Assembly: GCA_029931535.1 (NCBI GenBank)
Contig: JAQPZY010001098.1
Coordinates: 744,001-808,000 of the forward strand
Reading direction: 5' to 3'
Origin: Margaritifera margaritifera
Lineage: Eukaryota; Mollusca; Bivalvia; Unionida; Margaritiferidae
DNA: 64,000 bases
The position numbers were made by a program, and so were the translations under genes. Below the pieces are notes generated by a model. That model did not search any database. It worked only from the letters and a program-made list of their open reading frames with translations, and was not told the origin of the DNA. This document shows positions 45,126 to 57,570 of this stretch, one piece after another; position 1 is the first letter of the stretch, and each line of letters opens with the position of its first letter.

Positions 45126-46050
45126 TTCTAACTTACCAGGAAAGTAGGCATAATTCGTAAGCTAATTTTGCAAAGATCTTTCATGATCATAGAAAATTTG
45201 TCCTCATGTCAAACAAGCGGGCTCATAATCAACTATTAATAACTTATTAAGATTCCTTCTAAATCAGAATCGTGGCGGTCGTTTCATCATATTTATTCGG
45301 TTTCTTCGGAACTTTGGAAAGCGGCAACAGATCTAAGCATCAACCGTCACATATTTTCTTACAATTTACTTGAAGCTGATATACATGAATAATACACAAA
45401 CAAGATCTTGTATAAGTCGCTAATATCATCGGTATAAATTTTTTAAAATACTGCAAATTTGATGTTGGGCTTGTGGAAGATTAGAAAAAGTAGGGATCAT
45501 ACACTGGGTTTGAGGAAGATAACAAAAAAAGTAGGGATCATATGAATTTGACGCATGACAAACAACAAGAACAACAACTTTGGATTTTCATTACCTCCGC
45601 TGGTCATCAAGTAATATAATTAGGATTTGGCCTCAAAATGTAATTCTAATATGCACTGTATGTTTTCCGGAAGTTGCCTTTTCAAATGTGAATTTGGTAC
45701 CTACGATTCTTTTTACAGTGTAACATATGCATCATTTTATGTTGCAACCCTAAGGATGTGTTGCAGAATCTATTTCGTGGAGATTTATTCCTGAACTACC
45801 ACGGGTTTCCAATGTGATGAAGAAAAAAACCAAAACAAAAACAAACCGCGACTGTGTGGTCATTTGAGACACTGTACTGGATTTGCGACTCACTTAGGAT
45901 CCGTGATAGCAAAAAAAAAAAAAAAAGAAAAAAAAAGAAAAGGAAAACAAGAAAAAAAAGCAACAAACAAACAACAACAACAACAACAACAACAATAAAA
46001 AACTTAGCAGAAATCATAATTTCCTTGAGGAAAAAATAAAAAAAAATAAA
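45126..46050. other. No gene seen
   Basis: Ends in an A-rich block with (CAA)n at 45960-45997. Confidence 0.5.
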
Positions 46051-46054
46051 CATA

Positions 46055-46335
46055 CAGTAGTGTTACTACACTGTGGTGTTGCTGTACAACACTATGGTGT
46101 TGGCGTGCTACACTGTAGTGAAGGCGTGCTACACTGGTGATGGCGTGCTACACTGTGGCGTTGGCGTGCTACGCTGTGGTGATTGCGTACAACACTGTGG
46201 TGTTGGCGTGCTATTCTGTGGTAATGGCGTGCTACACAGTGATGGCGTACTACACTGTGGTGTTGGCGTGCTATACTGTAGTGATGGCGTGCTACATTGT
46301 GATGGCGTGCTACACTGTGGTTTTGGCGCTCTTTG
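46055..46335. repeat. 21-bp minisatellite, ~13 units
   Basis: The unit is TGGCGTGCTACACTGTGGTG plus T, with (A/G)TAGTGA and shortened variants. Since 21 is divisible by 3, all frames stay open and yield periodic peptides on both strands (VLACYTVV, GVLHCGV, STPTPQC) that should not be called genes. Confidence 0.93.
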
Positions 46336-46848
46336 ACAGAGTATCTTTAATATCATCAAGATGTGAATTCTTAATGCTTTCAAATCTAGGACTAAGAACA
46401 GATACTAGTTCAACATCTTCAGGCCTTATGATAAATTCATGACATTTTCATCAATTAACCATTTCATTTTATTCAAATGCGTTAGCGTCGGGGATATTGT
46501 GATATTCTTGGTCTGTCCGCCTGTCCTTCTATACGTCCGTCCGTTCGTTTGTAATTCCATCTACTCCCTAGCGGTTCGACGAAAATTCACGAAACTTTGG
46601 AAATTAGATTTTGCATATGGTAACCATGTGCAAGATGGCTATGATTTCTGGTTCCCTCCCATGGGGGTCCCTTGGAGGGGGTCAGTGGTTCAATTAGCAC
46701 AAATATCAGTTACAGTAATATATATTTTTCACAAAAATTAGTCAATGCCGTAATAGGAGGAAGACATAATATATGTAACGAATTTGAGGTTATGAATCAA
46801 GCGTCGCTGCCCATGTGAATGGAGGCGGAGTGGTGTGTGTGTGCGTGC

Positions 46849-46891
<43 letters not shown>

Positions 46892-47034
46892 AGATGTAAC
46901 AAAAAGCGTGGGATATGCGGTGACAAGCCATTGAAGTTGCCATAAGGGGGGGGGGGGGTCTTTTAAAAAAAAAATGCTTCCAAGACGATGCTTTAAAATA
47001 GCACTGTAAGCAAAGTTAGGGCGCTTCTTGGAAA
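46336..47034. other. No gene; simple repeats
   Basis: A CCGTCCGTTCG patch at 46505-46550, with downstream ACTTTGGAAATTAGATTTTG, resembles dispersed invertebrate repeats. (GT)n lies at 46830-46888 and G10 at 46948. Confidence 0.5.
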
Positions 47035-47345
47035 GCAGTTCGTCAAGTTCTTGGACAAGTATTATGCCTTGATGTCCATTATCCCATTGAGACGTCTCAG
47101 AGTGTATTCAATGTCATACTTATACGTCATCGACATTGACAACGAGACGTCCCTATGAAATTTATTGACGTCATTTGGTTTTTGCAAGACGTGCTAGATC
47201 ACGCTGATCATTTAAACCTTGAATATTTGTCCTTATGGAGTCTATCCGTTCCGAAGTTCTTTCTGATTTACAACTGGCGGTGAAGTCAGTCCCAGTGAGT
47301 TCCAAAGTGTGATCTTGATAAATTTCCCTTTAAAATTAAGGACTT
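47035..47345 (-). mobile_element. Second copy of the CR1/L2-like LINE 3' end
   Basis: It matches 41020-41245 (GTCAAGTTCTTGGACAAGTA, ACGTCATTTGG, TATGGAGTCTA in order). On the minus strand it begins with a decayed ITLWNSLGLT motif near 47320-47295, so this copy keeps the coding/UTR junction that the satellite has obscured at the other locus. Confidence 0.7.
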
Positions 47346-48375
47346 TTCTGTTTCTCTTATCTACACCCCCAACCCCATCCCCATCTCCGTTTTAAACATA
47401 GGTTAGTGTATGGTTATTTCGCTAATATACGACAATTATCATGTAAAGTTGTTTTGGACGGCTGCGGTTTACCGGGTGCAGCCTGTAACTAGCACACAAA
47501 TTTAGTAGCATGGGTTATTAATTTTATGTAATATTTTTAAATTGTGGGGCTGCTGGCCCCAAACCCCTGCTTGCGTAATGAAAATATCAGATATGGCAGA
47601 GAGAGCGCCCGCTATATAAATGCAATATAGCCAAGTTGTTTCCCTACGGCGGTCCAGAGTCCAAATATTAAGATAAATAGAGCACGATGATGGAGGTTGA
47701 CAACCGCATTTTATCTGGCTCTGTTGCTATAAATTTATGGATTTATCGGTATTAGAGCCCTATCTCCGTCTCCCACCTCATAATAATTGTATATAACGAT
47801 TACATTATCATAATCAGCATAAATTGACACAGCAAGACCTCTTTTATTGCTCGAATCTAGAAGTGTAGAATAGTTCTACCCTAGTCCGTCTATTTGTCCG
47901 TCCATCCCTCAAGCATATTTTTCGTGTTCCAAAGGTAACTTTCTTGTGTACTGTCGTCCATACTTGGTACCCGCTAGGAAGGCTCGTTTTCGGCAATATA
48001 TCTTTGATGGACTATTATCTTACAAAAAATGTCTAAGATAATATTTGTTAGGAATGACTGCGGCAAGCTTCACAAAATGCGTATTGTCTTCATAAAACAA
48101 TGTTGGTACTTCGCTCACATTAAAAATGATGGACATACTGACCAAAAAAATCAAGTCCGTAAAACACGCCAAATACATACATCATTTGGAATAACCAAGC
48201 AACAGGTCCAAACAATATAAAGTAGAATTTTACAAAGAAAAACAAAACAAAACAATATGCTCTCGATTTATAAGCCACTTTACAATATATCACAAATATA
48301 AGTAAAATTTCCCGAACAACTGAATCAAGTTATTAGTATGTTATGAGAAGGTGATCAATCACATGCCTCAGATTA
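47346..48375. other. No gene seen
   Basis: No recognisable frame. A CCGTCC patch lies at 47885-47905. Confidence 0.5.
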
Positions 48376-48618
48376 AAGGCCTATTTCACTGTTGTGTAAC
48401 GTAAGGAAAATTTTCGAAAAATAGTCTTTAAAAATAGCTACAATTATTTTTCTAAAAATGATTTTCTCTACACAAAATATAATTTGCAAGGGTATTGATA
48501 ATAACTGATTATCTTGTATTATCTTTGTGACATTTCTAAGACTTTGACAGAGTATGGCACAAAGGACTAATAGCAAAATTTGAAAAATTGAGCTATTAGG
48601 GAAAACTGCTAAAGACTA

Positions 48619-48839
48619 TACCGTCTATACTCGCTTATAAGTATAATTCAACTTCAAACTGCTTAGACCCATTTCTGTCGTCGCATAATGCGCCGGCAGA
48701 TCTGGGTATATGCAGTTTGTTAGGAGCAATCAATAGAACGAACAATATAGACCCTAATCTGCCGGCGTATGATGCAACGGCAGATTAGGGTCTATTTTGT
48801 TTGCAGTTGACTGCGACTTAAAAGAGAGTATAGACGGTA
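48619..48839 (+). mobile_element. Twin-hairpin MITE, copy E, inside a LINE
   Basis: CCGTCTATACTCGCTT to AGAGAGTATAGACGG between TA-rich flanks. Two hairpins in the same order as copies C and F. LINE coding sequence continues on both sides, so the insertion point is defined to within a few bases. Confidence 0.92.
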
Positions 48840-49489
48840 TATATAAAAACGTTCACAAAGGGTTATAGTTAGAAATGTCATGTCTTCTCCTGATAGTTCC
48901 ACTGCGGGGGTACCACAAGGCTCTGTTTTGGAAGTTTCTGTTTATCGTTTATAATAATGATACAGCTGACAAACTGTTATCGTTTACACGTCTCTTTGCA
49001 TATAATTCTTCTATTTAGCTTAACTCCAAATACTCATTATTGAATTTATGTCATATGATGACCTTCAAATTTCTCAGACTTTGCGGATATGTGGTTGGTC
49101 GACTTCAGCGCGTCAAAAGCCGAATACATTCTTGTCACGAGGAGAGAACTTAAGTATTTTCTGAAATCAAGTTCAACGGGGAAAAATAAACTTTGTCAAT
49201 CACATTGTCACGCAGGAGTAACTTTTAGTTTGAATGGGACTTGACCCTGCCACATAGATAATGTAAGTCAATTTGCTTCCAGTCGTCTTGGATACTTAAA
49301 TTTAAACACATCCTATCAAAAAGCAATCATAACGAATTGTATTTTAATTTACATTCGTCCATTTTTTAAAATAAGCCTCAGAAGTTTGATCGTCTTGTAG
49401 TATAAATGATTCTGACAAACTCGAAAAAAAAAAAAAAAAGAACTAGAAGCTGCAAGGATCATCACTAGTCTCAATACACATGTAGACAG

Positions 49490-49704
49490 GGATGCCTTCT
49501 ATATAATCCGATACCAACTGCAAACTGCATAGACCCAGATCTGCCGTTGCATAATGCGCCGGCAGATCTGTGTCTATGCAGTTTGTAAGGACTAATCAGA
49601 AGAACAAACAACATAGACCCTGATCCCCGGCGCATTATGCGATGGCAGATCAGGGTCTATGTTGTTTGCATTTGGACCCGATTTATACGCGAGTATATGC
49701 GGTA
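49490..49704 (+). mobile_element. Twin-hairpin MITE, copy F, inside the same LINE
   Basis: The right end ATACGCGAGTATATGCGG is clear. The left terminal repeat is decayed (TTCTATATAATCCGATACC). Both hairpins are nearly perfect. The interval sits within the thumb/C-terminal part of the LINE at 48380-50135. Confidence 0.9.
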
Positions 49705-50224
49705 ATTCACGAAAACTGTCCTGATTTTTATATCACAGACTTAACACCACCAATCTCAAGGGATGTGGTCTCTTACGACCCAATAAATTCCAATAACTTG
49801 GTTCAATTCCGACTAAAACTTCTTAATATCAAAATCCGCATTTATTAAGCACGACTAATTCGTAGAAAAACTTCAAACATTAATCAGAACAACCCAGTAG
49901 TCCTACTCTCAGAGATTTTAAAAAGGGCATATAAGACTAGATCTGAGCTGCACTTTGCTGCCTCTCGTGTGGCCAAAAAAAAATAATTTTTTTTTTAGGG
50001 CGTCCAAGATTAAGATATAATTGTAGCATTCTTAAATACGACTTAGTTCGTGCTAATCTCGTCGACGATCACACTTATTCCTGCGGATCGGCAATTATTT
50101 ATAATAGCTATAACTTTTTCTTGGAGTGCTGCTTATAACTTTCAGAGATAACATTAATTTCAGAATCATTCAGCTTTTAATATCCTCTCTCTCTCTCTTA
50201 CCTTTGTAACATATTCTATATAAG

Positions 50225-50343
<119 letters not shown>

Positions 50344-50871
50344 CGACTACGCCCCCAATTTCTGTTACGACTCAAGGTCTTAAAATAATGTAATAGAAAG
50401 AAGTGAAACTAACAATGTAAGTAAAATCAACAAGCAATTTATTTCTAGACAATTTAAGTGAAAATTTAAAAGACACTTACAGTAACGTGAATTAAAGTCC
50501 AAATAATCCAATAATCCTAAGTGTCCGAATCACAAGTCCTAAATATAGAATGTTCCGAAGGAATTCAGTAGCCTTGAATGTCCTAATGTGCTAGTAGTCT
50601 TGAATGTTCTGATATGCCTGAATGATATAATCCAGAATATCTTTGAATAAATTCACATAAATCCCAAAGTCAAGTATTAATCCAATATGAGAATGAGCAC
50701 TTTTAGTAATTCCGATGAATATTTCAAATACATAATTCCCCTCTTTTAACTTTCTTTGAATTTTCACAACACAACTATAAACATCTGATTATTAAAATGA
50801 TTCTTCATAGACTGACCATTTTTGAACAAGAATGAAATATTGTCCACTAAAATCTCTATATATAAACATAA

Positions 50872-50896
50872 GTCACGTGACAGAACGTTCTAAAAT
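50872..50896. promoter_or_regulatory. E-box palindrome plus heat-shock-like motif in LTR copy 3
   Basis: GTCACGTGAC contains the CACGTG core. It abuts AGAACGTTCTAAAAT, which fits two heat-shock pentamers perfectly and the third with one mismatch. Confidence 0.55.
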
Positions 50897-51068
50897 ATGT
50901 ATAACTCGAATGGAAATTTTCCTCTGCGTACGTGACTTTTCTCACAGAAGCCATGCAAAATTCCAATCGAAGTACTAAATCTAAAAAAAGTGAACAAGTC
51001 TGACCTTGAACTCCAATGCAGTAAACATGTTGTTCAAAATATGACTAAAGTACAACTTACCTGTGAAC

Positions 51069-51075
51069 ACATATT

Positions 51076-51153
<78 letters not shown>
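51069..51153. repeat. (AT)n microsatellite
   Basis: About 42 AT units. Confidence 0.95.
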
Positions 51154-51158
<5 letters not shown>

Positions 51159-51170
51159 CGGATCTGTACA

Positions 51171-53000
51171 CTGGAGATAAACTAGTAAGTTATAAGACCT
51201 TGTTTCCAATCCATTTGTCATTTATTTTTGTATTCACGTATGTCAATACAATATGTTGAAACTAACTAAACTGGAATAAAAACATAAAATGTACTCTGTT
51301 ATTTACTTTAAGGTGATTAAAATGCACGTGACGAGGCGGAGCATGACCTCTTCTAATATCAAGTGCTGATTTGTGTTCGTTTACCATTAATTATCTATTG
51401 AGGTTTGTTAAAAAAAAGAAAACAGATTATGCTCAAGCATAAATTGTTTTCCTTATTTAAATACATGACGATTTCGATATGTAAACAGAAATTAGGAATC
51501 AGAAAGCAAGGCAATAGCTTACATAGTTGGTCGCCTATAAATACATATTTAAATACAAGAAGCTGACCATGGCCTGCATGTCGAGTCCGTCCCAGAGCTA
51601 GAGAGGGTATTTGTTTAGCTATAAATGACTTAGAACTTTAACAGGGAGGTTAATCTAGGAAGCTGACTTATGAACGGACACGCACATGGACGCACACTGA
51701 TCGATACGACGAGCATCCGCCAAGGTGGGATCGACAACAATTGTGAACATGTAGTGGCGGATTGAATACTGTATACATCTTAGTAAAAGTTCTATACAAT
51801 GTTGGTTGATCTATAGCAAAGTCGTTAAATAATACGAAAAATGCAATTTTCAAAGTCGACATGTGAATATTATGAGATAATTAGAAAAAGAAAGATATAA
51901 AACATGAAGAAATAAAATCAAGGGTTCAGTCAGAAAAAATAAAATAAATGAGAGAAAGACAAAATGGTTATGATTGAGGAAGGCAGAGAGAGATGGTCTA
52001 ATTATTGTTTTTGCGTGGAACGAATCGGTGCGTGCAGAAGTAATGAGCACCTATTATTTCTTTGATAGTTATAAAATGTTTATGGATTCAACCCCCAAAA
52101 CCGTAGACGCGAAAATGGTGTTACTCATTAAAGGAGTATAACAAAACATTTAATATTATTATTTTTTTGTGTAGCCACAATGGATACCAATTCTAAAATG
52201 CTATCTGACTGCCATGAAAGAAATCGCAGACAGATCGATTGTCAGGTTAAAACAAAATAAAATTTAAAAAAATGAACGAGATTCACCAATTACTCCTAAT
52301 GAAAAAAGATGATCACTTTATGTAGTAAAGTAAAAAAAATATCCGAATGGTTTTTATTCAAAATGACATAAGAATCAGACGTGGTTTGACTGACTTAATT
52401 TGTTCTTGTAACTCTGCAATTTAGACTTTTTTGTACCATTATAATATGTTGATTTTTGGTTTCTACCCTCGATGCAACAATCCTATTTTATGCTGTATTG
52501 GGATTTTAAGAAGTTGCTGACTGTAGTCCTGAACAAAATTTGTCTAAAGTATTTTAAATGAGATTAGAAACAGTTATAATCTAAAATTGAATCGAAATAC
52601 TTGGACAAAGTTTAGGTGTTTCATTCCATAACACGACAAGCAATCTCTTTTCTAAAGAAAAAAAAACATATTGGTGTACTGTTGATGATGACATGATAAC
52701 GCCGACTTCCTGTCTAGAGATTTAAAACTAACTACTAAGGTACGCCGTTGTGGAAAAAAAAATATGCATTTCTAATATTAGAAAAACATTTTCTGACATT
52801 CGAAAAATAATTTTTAATATTATAAAATAATTTTCCAATATTAGAATTCGAATAAATTGTCTACATTAAATTATTTTCTTTACTAAATCGTTTTTTTATT
52901 TTGTTGCCTTTTGTACATTATCTAAATGTCACTTAAAGCCTGACTTGCACAACTGATAATCAATAAAAAATAAAGATTCACTCGAAACTCTATGGACGTT
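51171..53000. other. No gene seen
   Basis: AT-rich. Frames are short. Nothing shared with other parts of the window was found. Confidence 0.5.
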
Positions 53001-53006
53001 TACAAC

Positions 53007-53092
53007 AAGGTCAATGTACTCATATTTTATGTTCATAGGTCAACAAGGTTAATGTACTCATATTTTATGTTCATAGGTCAATTATCAAACAG
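53007..53092. repeat. 41-bp perfect-to-near-perfect tandem duplication
   Basis: CAACAAGGTCAATGTACTCA plus TATTTTATGTTCATAGGT is followed by the same unit with one substitution (GGTTAATG). Confidence 0.9.
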
Positions 53093-53467
53093 GATACGCG
53101 TAAAGATTCACGTCATAAAAATCTATTATCATACTTCATACAATGACGTAATTACTTAACAGCTTCACATGGCCCCAATTTCACCATATAAGCCTTATAG
53201 TAAAGTCTAGACTGTAGACATTTGAATGGTCAGTTTTAATTTAAACTTAAATTTCACCCAATTAGGCCTTGATTTCACCAGCATAACTTAAGTTTGGACC
53301 TTGATTTAAAAATGGAATCCAGCAAATCAAACTGGCTAAAATTTAAACCTGACTTAAAAATGATCGAAGGTCTTAAGTCGGAACGTAAATTGAAGACTTT
53401 ATGTTGGTCAAATTTGGGGCAGATCTCTGGACTATAGAGTTAAGTTTAAGTTCTGTGATACAAAAAA

Positions 53468-53535
53468 TCTCAAAGACGTACTCTTCAAAATTTCAAACAC
53501 CTACTCTTCAAAATCTGAAACACCTACTCTTCAGG
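53468..53535. repeat. 27-bp tandem repeat, 3 units
   Basis: The unit is CGTACTCTTCAAAATTTCAA or ACACCTACTCTTCAAAATCTGAA-like, three times. Confidence 0.8.
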
Positions 53536-54800
53536 CATTCAATTTATGAAACTTGCTGAATATAGAGGATCCTATGTGAATGCTCATTTCAAATACAGAT
53601 TATCTTTATCCCGATTTTATTTGATGAAACCGCCTATTAGTGTAGTGAAATGACTTTGAAATACGTTCGGATCCCCCGGTCATTACGCAAATGCCTTACA
53701 GGACTTTATGGTGTATTACATATAAAAAAAAAGTATGGTACGGATATATTAACCTAAAAAACACAGTTCGTAACATATACTTTTATTCCAGACGTTTCAT
53801 AAATTTCTTATCTGATGAACACTAATGAAATATCCTTGACATTTTTAAGGGTTGCATATTCCCCAACCCCCCATCCCCTCTCTCTCTCTCCGAAAATGCA
53901 TTGACAAAGACTGTATCATGTGCATGTCGAAGATATTGACGGTTTTCGTTTGTGAAGATAGACTTTATCAAGTTACGCCCAAAAAACTCAAGTTGTACAT
54001 TATGCCAACGTTTTTTGTCACGTGGACGCCAATCTGAAAGAAAATATAACGGTCATTTCTTTCCAAATAGTTTGCGTTTACTTTGTATTTTCCGGAGTTC
54101 TATTTCGTAAATTGATTGCCTTCCTCACCTCCCTTAAAACTTCGCGTAGGACACTGGTTGATTTATGACAAGACAACAGTTTTTTGTTGTTGTTTACCCC
54201 CCACCCACACACTTCTAATGGTATACTTATGTTGACATGTCCGTTCCCAATCCAGTGTCCTTAAAGATAGAGTTTCAAAACCGATTGGTAGGGATAGGAA
54301 GGGTGTTACCATAGGTTACATAGGAGCTGTAAATAGTCAAGCATGTTGAACTTTCTTATCTAACCGTGTCAAACAAGTTATTTAAAACTTCACACATATT
54401 GTCTGATCTTGCGGTGCGTGGAGTTGTACGGTAATCATCCCCCGCCTCCCCAGCTAGGTCGAATTGACGAGTAATTAATCAGGTGTCAAGTCTCACCTGT
54501 CAATCACTTTGTCAGGTATTATCTTAGACCAAACAGACAAGCAGGTCTCTATAAGGAACAACTTTTTTCGACAACAGACAAGTTCGGATTTACTCCAGAT
54601 ACGTTTGACCCCACCCACTTCCCTTTTGTAGTGGGTTTTCGGCCTTTAAGTTCCATATGAGACGAATTATTTCATATTACTTATGTTTGGAACCTGGTTT
54701 AGTTTGCATCTCTAAAGGAACAGAAGAAAAATGAGAGTCACGATAATATTTCTTACGCCGAAAGTTATGTCGATAATTAATGTTCAGTTTTTTCTCTCGT
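53536..54800. other. No supported gene; dispersed repeat copy
   Basis: 54465-54620 is copy 2 of the repeat described at 23990-24140. CT-rich patches lie at 53865-53890. Confidence 0.5.
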
Positions 54801-54804
54801 AAAA

Positions 54805-54985
54805 ACGAGCACAGAACTGCAAATATCGTAAACACCACAACGGCGTCGCATAAGGTGGCGGCAGATCAGTGTTTAGGATATTTGTTCTGATATTAATTTC
54901 AAGCGAATATCATAGACCCTGATGTACCCATCAATTATGCGCATGCAGATATCCATTTTCGCTGTTTCTATTTGCATTATACGGG
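54805..54985 (+). mobile_element. Twin-hairpin MITE, highly decayed copy G
   Basis: CGGCGTCGCATAAGGTGGCGGCAG-like (split at 54841-54863) and ATAGACCCTGATGTACC...CAATTATGCGCATGCAG correspond to the two hairpin cores. TTATACGGGGAAATATG may be the right end. Ends are approximate. Confidence 0.6.
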
Positions 54986-55529
54986 GAAATATGATGGGCT
55001 GTCTTTATACGGCTCTTTCGATAGACATACTAAACAAAAATATTGTTGGTTACAACGCATGCGTAAAAGAAATTATTATAACAAAAGTTGATTACTTTAT
55101 ACCTTTGGGTTTTATTAATGGTTGTGAGTTACATGTACTCTTCCGAATATATTTTGAATTCATTCTTTTCGTTGATATCAATTTTCGTAGTTTTACAAAA
55201 AATAACATTTTCATCAGTACTTAGATTTCAGGATTGGAGAAGGAAATACTACTGTTTCCAGAGAAGAAGAGTTCTTCATTGGGTGTTTAAATTCGTGGTT
55301 TGTAGCAACCACGAAATCTACGAAAATTGGTACCCCACGAATAAATAGTGAATTCACAGTATGCGATAAACTGCAATGTTGCGCCTCATCGCTTACTTCC
55401 TGATATGGAGTACCAAAAAACACGCTCTTTTTCAATCTGAGAATTGTTTAGATTTATTCTAATCTTTAAATTGCAATACTGTTTGGTATAAAATATTTAT
55501 GTTTCGATCATTATGTAACTGCAGCCACG
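54986..55529. other. No supported gene
   Basis: CCACGAAATCTACGAAAATTGGTACCCCACGA-type sequence (split across 55308-55345) resembles a dispersed repeat I associate with mollusc genomes. Plus frame 54922-55224 is weak. Confidence 0.4.
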
Positions 55530-55732
55530 CAGTGGCCGCGCGAGGGGGGGGGGGGGACAGGAGGTCAATTGCCCCCGGGCGCCAGGCGAGGGGGAGGTTA
55601 GCAACTGGCATAAAAACTGTTCTCTGTGGCAAAGTAGGGGCACCACTAAAGAACATTGCCCCCCGGCGCCTCGGTAGAGGCGCCACTAAAGAACATCGCC
55701 CCCGGGCGCCTCGAACCCTCGCGCCGCCACTG
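55530..55732. mobile_element. Non-autonomous hAT-type element, GC-rich
   Basis: The ends CAGTGGCCGCGCGAGG and CCTCGCGCCGCCACTG are inverted with one mismatch over 16 bp. The 8-mer CAGCCACG flanks the unit exactly at 55522-55529 and 55733-55740. An 8-bp duplication with CAGTGGC-type ends is characteristic of the hAT superfamily. The interior is strikingly GC-rich with a duplicated CACTAAAGAACAT plus CGCCCCCGGGCGCCTCG block. No ORF. Confidence 0.92.
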
Positions 55733-55740
55733 CAGCCACG

Positions 55741-56413
55741 TTTAGTGTTTATGTCTTCATTTCTGAAACATCTCAACATATTTTTTTGTCTTTTCAACAT
55801 ATTGCAAGTCAGTTTGCATTAATAAATTTTTAGATGCAACACCTGATGTCATTCACGATGCCATTTATAACTATCATAAAACTGCCTAACCATGAACTTA
55901 AGAAATTATTTTTTGCTTAATAGAGTCAACACGGTACAAAGACAACAGTGGGCTGCCTGTGTTGGAAGGGCACTTGATACCAGTCTCTCCATTCACAACC
56001 CAAAGGGTCCAGGTTTATTATTTTATTTGAAGCTTATTGCAAGTTTATTTTCTAATAACTCAGCTATTAATTAGGTTGTAATCAAGGCTCTAACCACTAG
56101 CAACTTTTACACTAGAGCACAACGAATAAGCTACATGTAAGGACCTCTTTATCCAAATGTTTTATTTTAACGGTGCCGTCGGGTTTATGGTTTCGAATTT
56201 CCCCATCCATTTGGCTGGTTTTCCCCAGAAAATACAGTTTCCTTCCCAACCCTAATGCGGATAATATACCTTCAACAACACTCGACACTAGGTACTTAAA
56301 TGTTCTTCCATAGAATTTTGGGCATCATATTCAACTTCTGCTCATAACGTTGAAAAAAGATACGCCACGGGCATAGCACGGTTGCTATGGGTTGTTGCAC
56401 TTTCATAAAGTAA
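55741..56413. other. No gene seen
   Basis: No recognisable frame or repeat. Confidence 0.5.
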
Positions 56414-56634
56414 TACCGTATATACTCGTGTATAAACTAAGTCCAAAAGCAAACAACATAGACCCTGATCTGCCGTCGCATAATGCGCCGGCAGATCAGG
56501 GTCTATGTTGTTTGTTCTACTGATTATTTCTTACAAACTGCATAGACCCAGATCTGCAGGCGCATTATGCGACGGCAGATCTGGGTCTATGCAGTTTGCA
56601 GTTGGTATCGAGTTATACGCGGGTATATACGGTA
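56414..56634 (-). mobile_element. Twin-hairpin MITE, copy H (best preserved)
   Basis: TA-CCGTATATACTCGTGTAT at the left and ATACGCGGGTATATACGG-TA at the right. The ACATAGACCCT hairpin comes first, then the CTGCATAGACCCA hairpin, as in copy B. Both stems are perfect or nearly so for over 20 bp each side of the centre. 221 bp including the TA at each end. Confidence 0.95.
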
Positions 56635-57360
56635 GTCCTTTTGAGTTTTATGACCTATATATGGCTGGTTTCGCAAGCCTAGAAACCTACTGCCCTATTT
56701 CATGCGTCCCAGATTTTGAAAAAGGTCATCTGTTATTCCGTTTTTGATCGATAATGTGTAGAATTATTGATTAATGAAGCAGACGTTAGCTTGTTTGCCT
56801 GATTAGCTGTCTTTGCAAATAATGACAATTAAATAACTTTAGCTGTTCACTCATTCAGCGAGAATACAAAGAAATGTCCAAAGCCTTGAATACATTTTGC
56901 GTGGTTCACAGAAGAAGCTTGAGACATTTTGACCCGGCAAAATATGTGTAAACGCTGCAACAACACAAAGACAGAAGGTTCTTGGTGTACACAACGATCT
57001 AGTTTGTTCATTTATCAAATACATTATATGAGTTTCTCTTGATTTCACTATGAAGTCTGTATGTTCGTTTGTCTTCCTCTGATTTAAAATGGCGGTAATT
57101 CAGACAATTAAATATTGCATCGGAAACTAGTTTCCTTTCATACTATGTAAGGGATCATGTTTAAGCTGGTGTATGAGTCTAGGTCCAGGGTATTTAATTT
57201 TCAATTAGTGCAGTTGAATAAATGATTTTCAAGAATATTGCACTTGCTGCACTAACTTCCTTTCCGTTAATTGGAGCATTTTTTTAACGATTTTCGGCAA
57301 TATCTCGATACGACGAGTAGTCTACATCTCTATGTAATATTTATCCGTTGTAATCTCCCC

Positions 57361-57363
<3 letters not shown>
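56635..57363. other. No gene seen
   Basis: AT-rich, no motif. Confidence 0.5.
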
Positions 57364-57393
<30 letters not shown>

Positions 57394-57515
57394 TGTATGT
57401 ATGTATGTATGTATGTATGTATGTATGTATGTATGTATGTATGTATGTATGTATGTATGTATGTATGTATGTATGTATGTATGTATGTATGTATGTATGT
57501 ATGTATGTATGTATG
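57364..57515. repeat. (TATG)n microsatellite
   Basis: About 38 uninterrupted TATG units. It produces long artefactual frames (YVCM and YIHT repeats). Confidence 0.97.
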
Positions 57516-57570
57516 AGTATAAAGTTGCCACTGACTAGTTCCAGTAACCAAATTATTCATTGAGCCAGCT

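Larger units (their letters stand above)
48380..50135 (+). mobile_element. LINE reverse-transcriptase remnant interrupted by two MITEs
   Basis: Plus-strand pieces in order: FRKIVFKNSYNYF near 48410; a DISK...YGTK region near 48530; MITE E (48619-48839); RNVMSSPDSSTAGVPQGSVL at 48870-48925; RLFAYNSS near 48990 where the FADD catalytic box should be; ELEAARIITSLNTHVDRDAF near 49440-49495; MITE F (49490-49704); and a Cys/His-poor C-terminal part with RYNCSILKYDLVRANLVDD near 50015-50075. Removing the two MITEs leaves one collinear reverse transcriptase. Several frame changes and a disrupted DD pair mean it is dead. It resembles the element at 44068-45015. Confidence 0.8.
50363..51170. mobile_element. 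LTR-like repeat, copy 3
   Basis: TGTTACGACTC start and collinear similarity to copies 1 and 2 through ATAGAATGTTCCGAA and the TATA/HSE region. The perfect palindrome GTCACGTGAC (50872-50881) precedes AGAACGTTCTAAAAT (50882-50896). The right end merges into an (AT)n microsatellite at 51069-51153, where copy 2 has ATATTTATAATATTATATA, so the microsatellite probably grew inside the LTR and the terminus is not identifiable. Confidence 0.75.
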
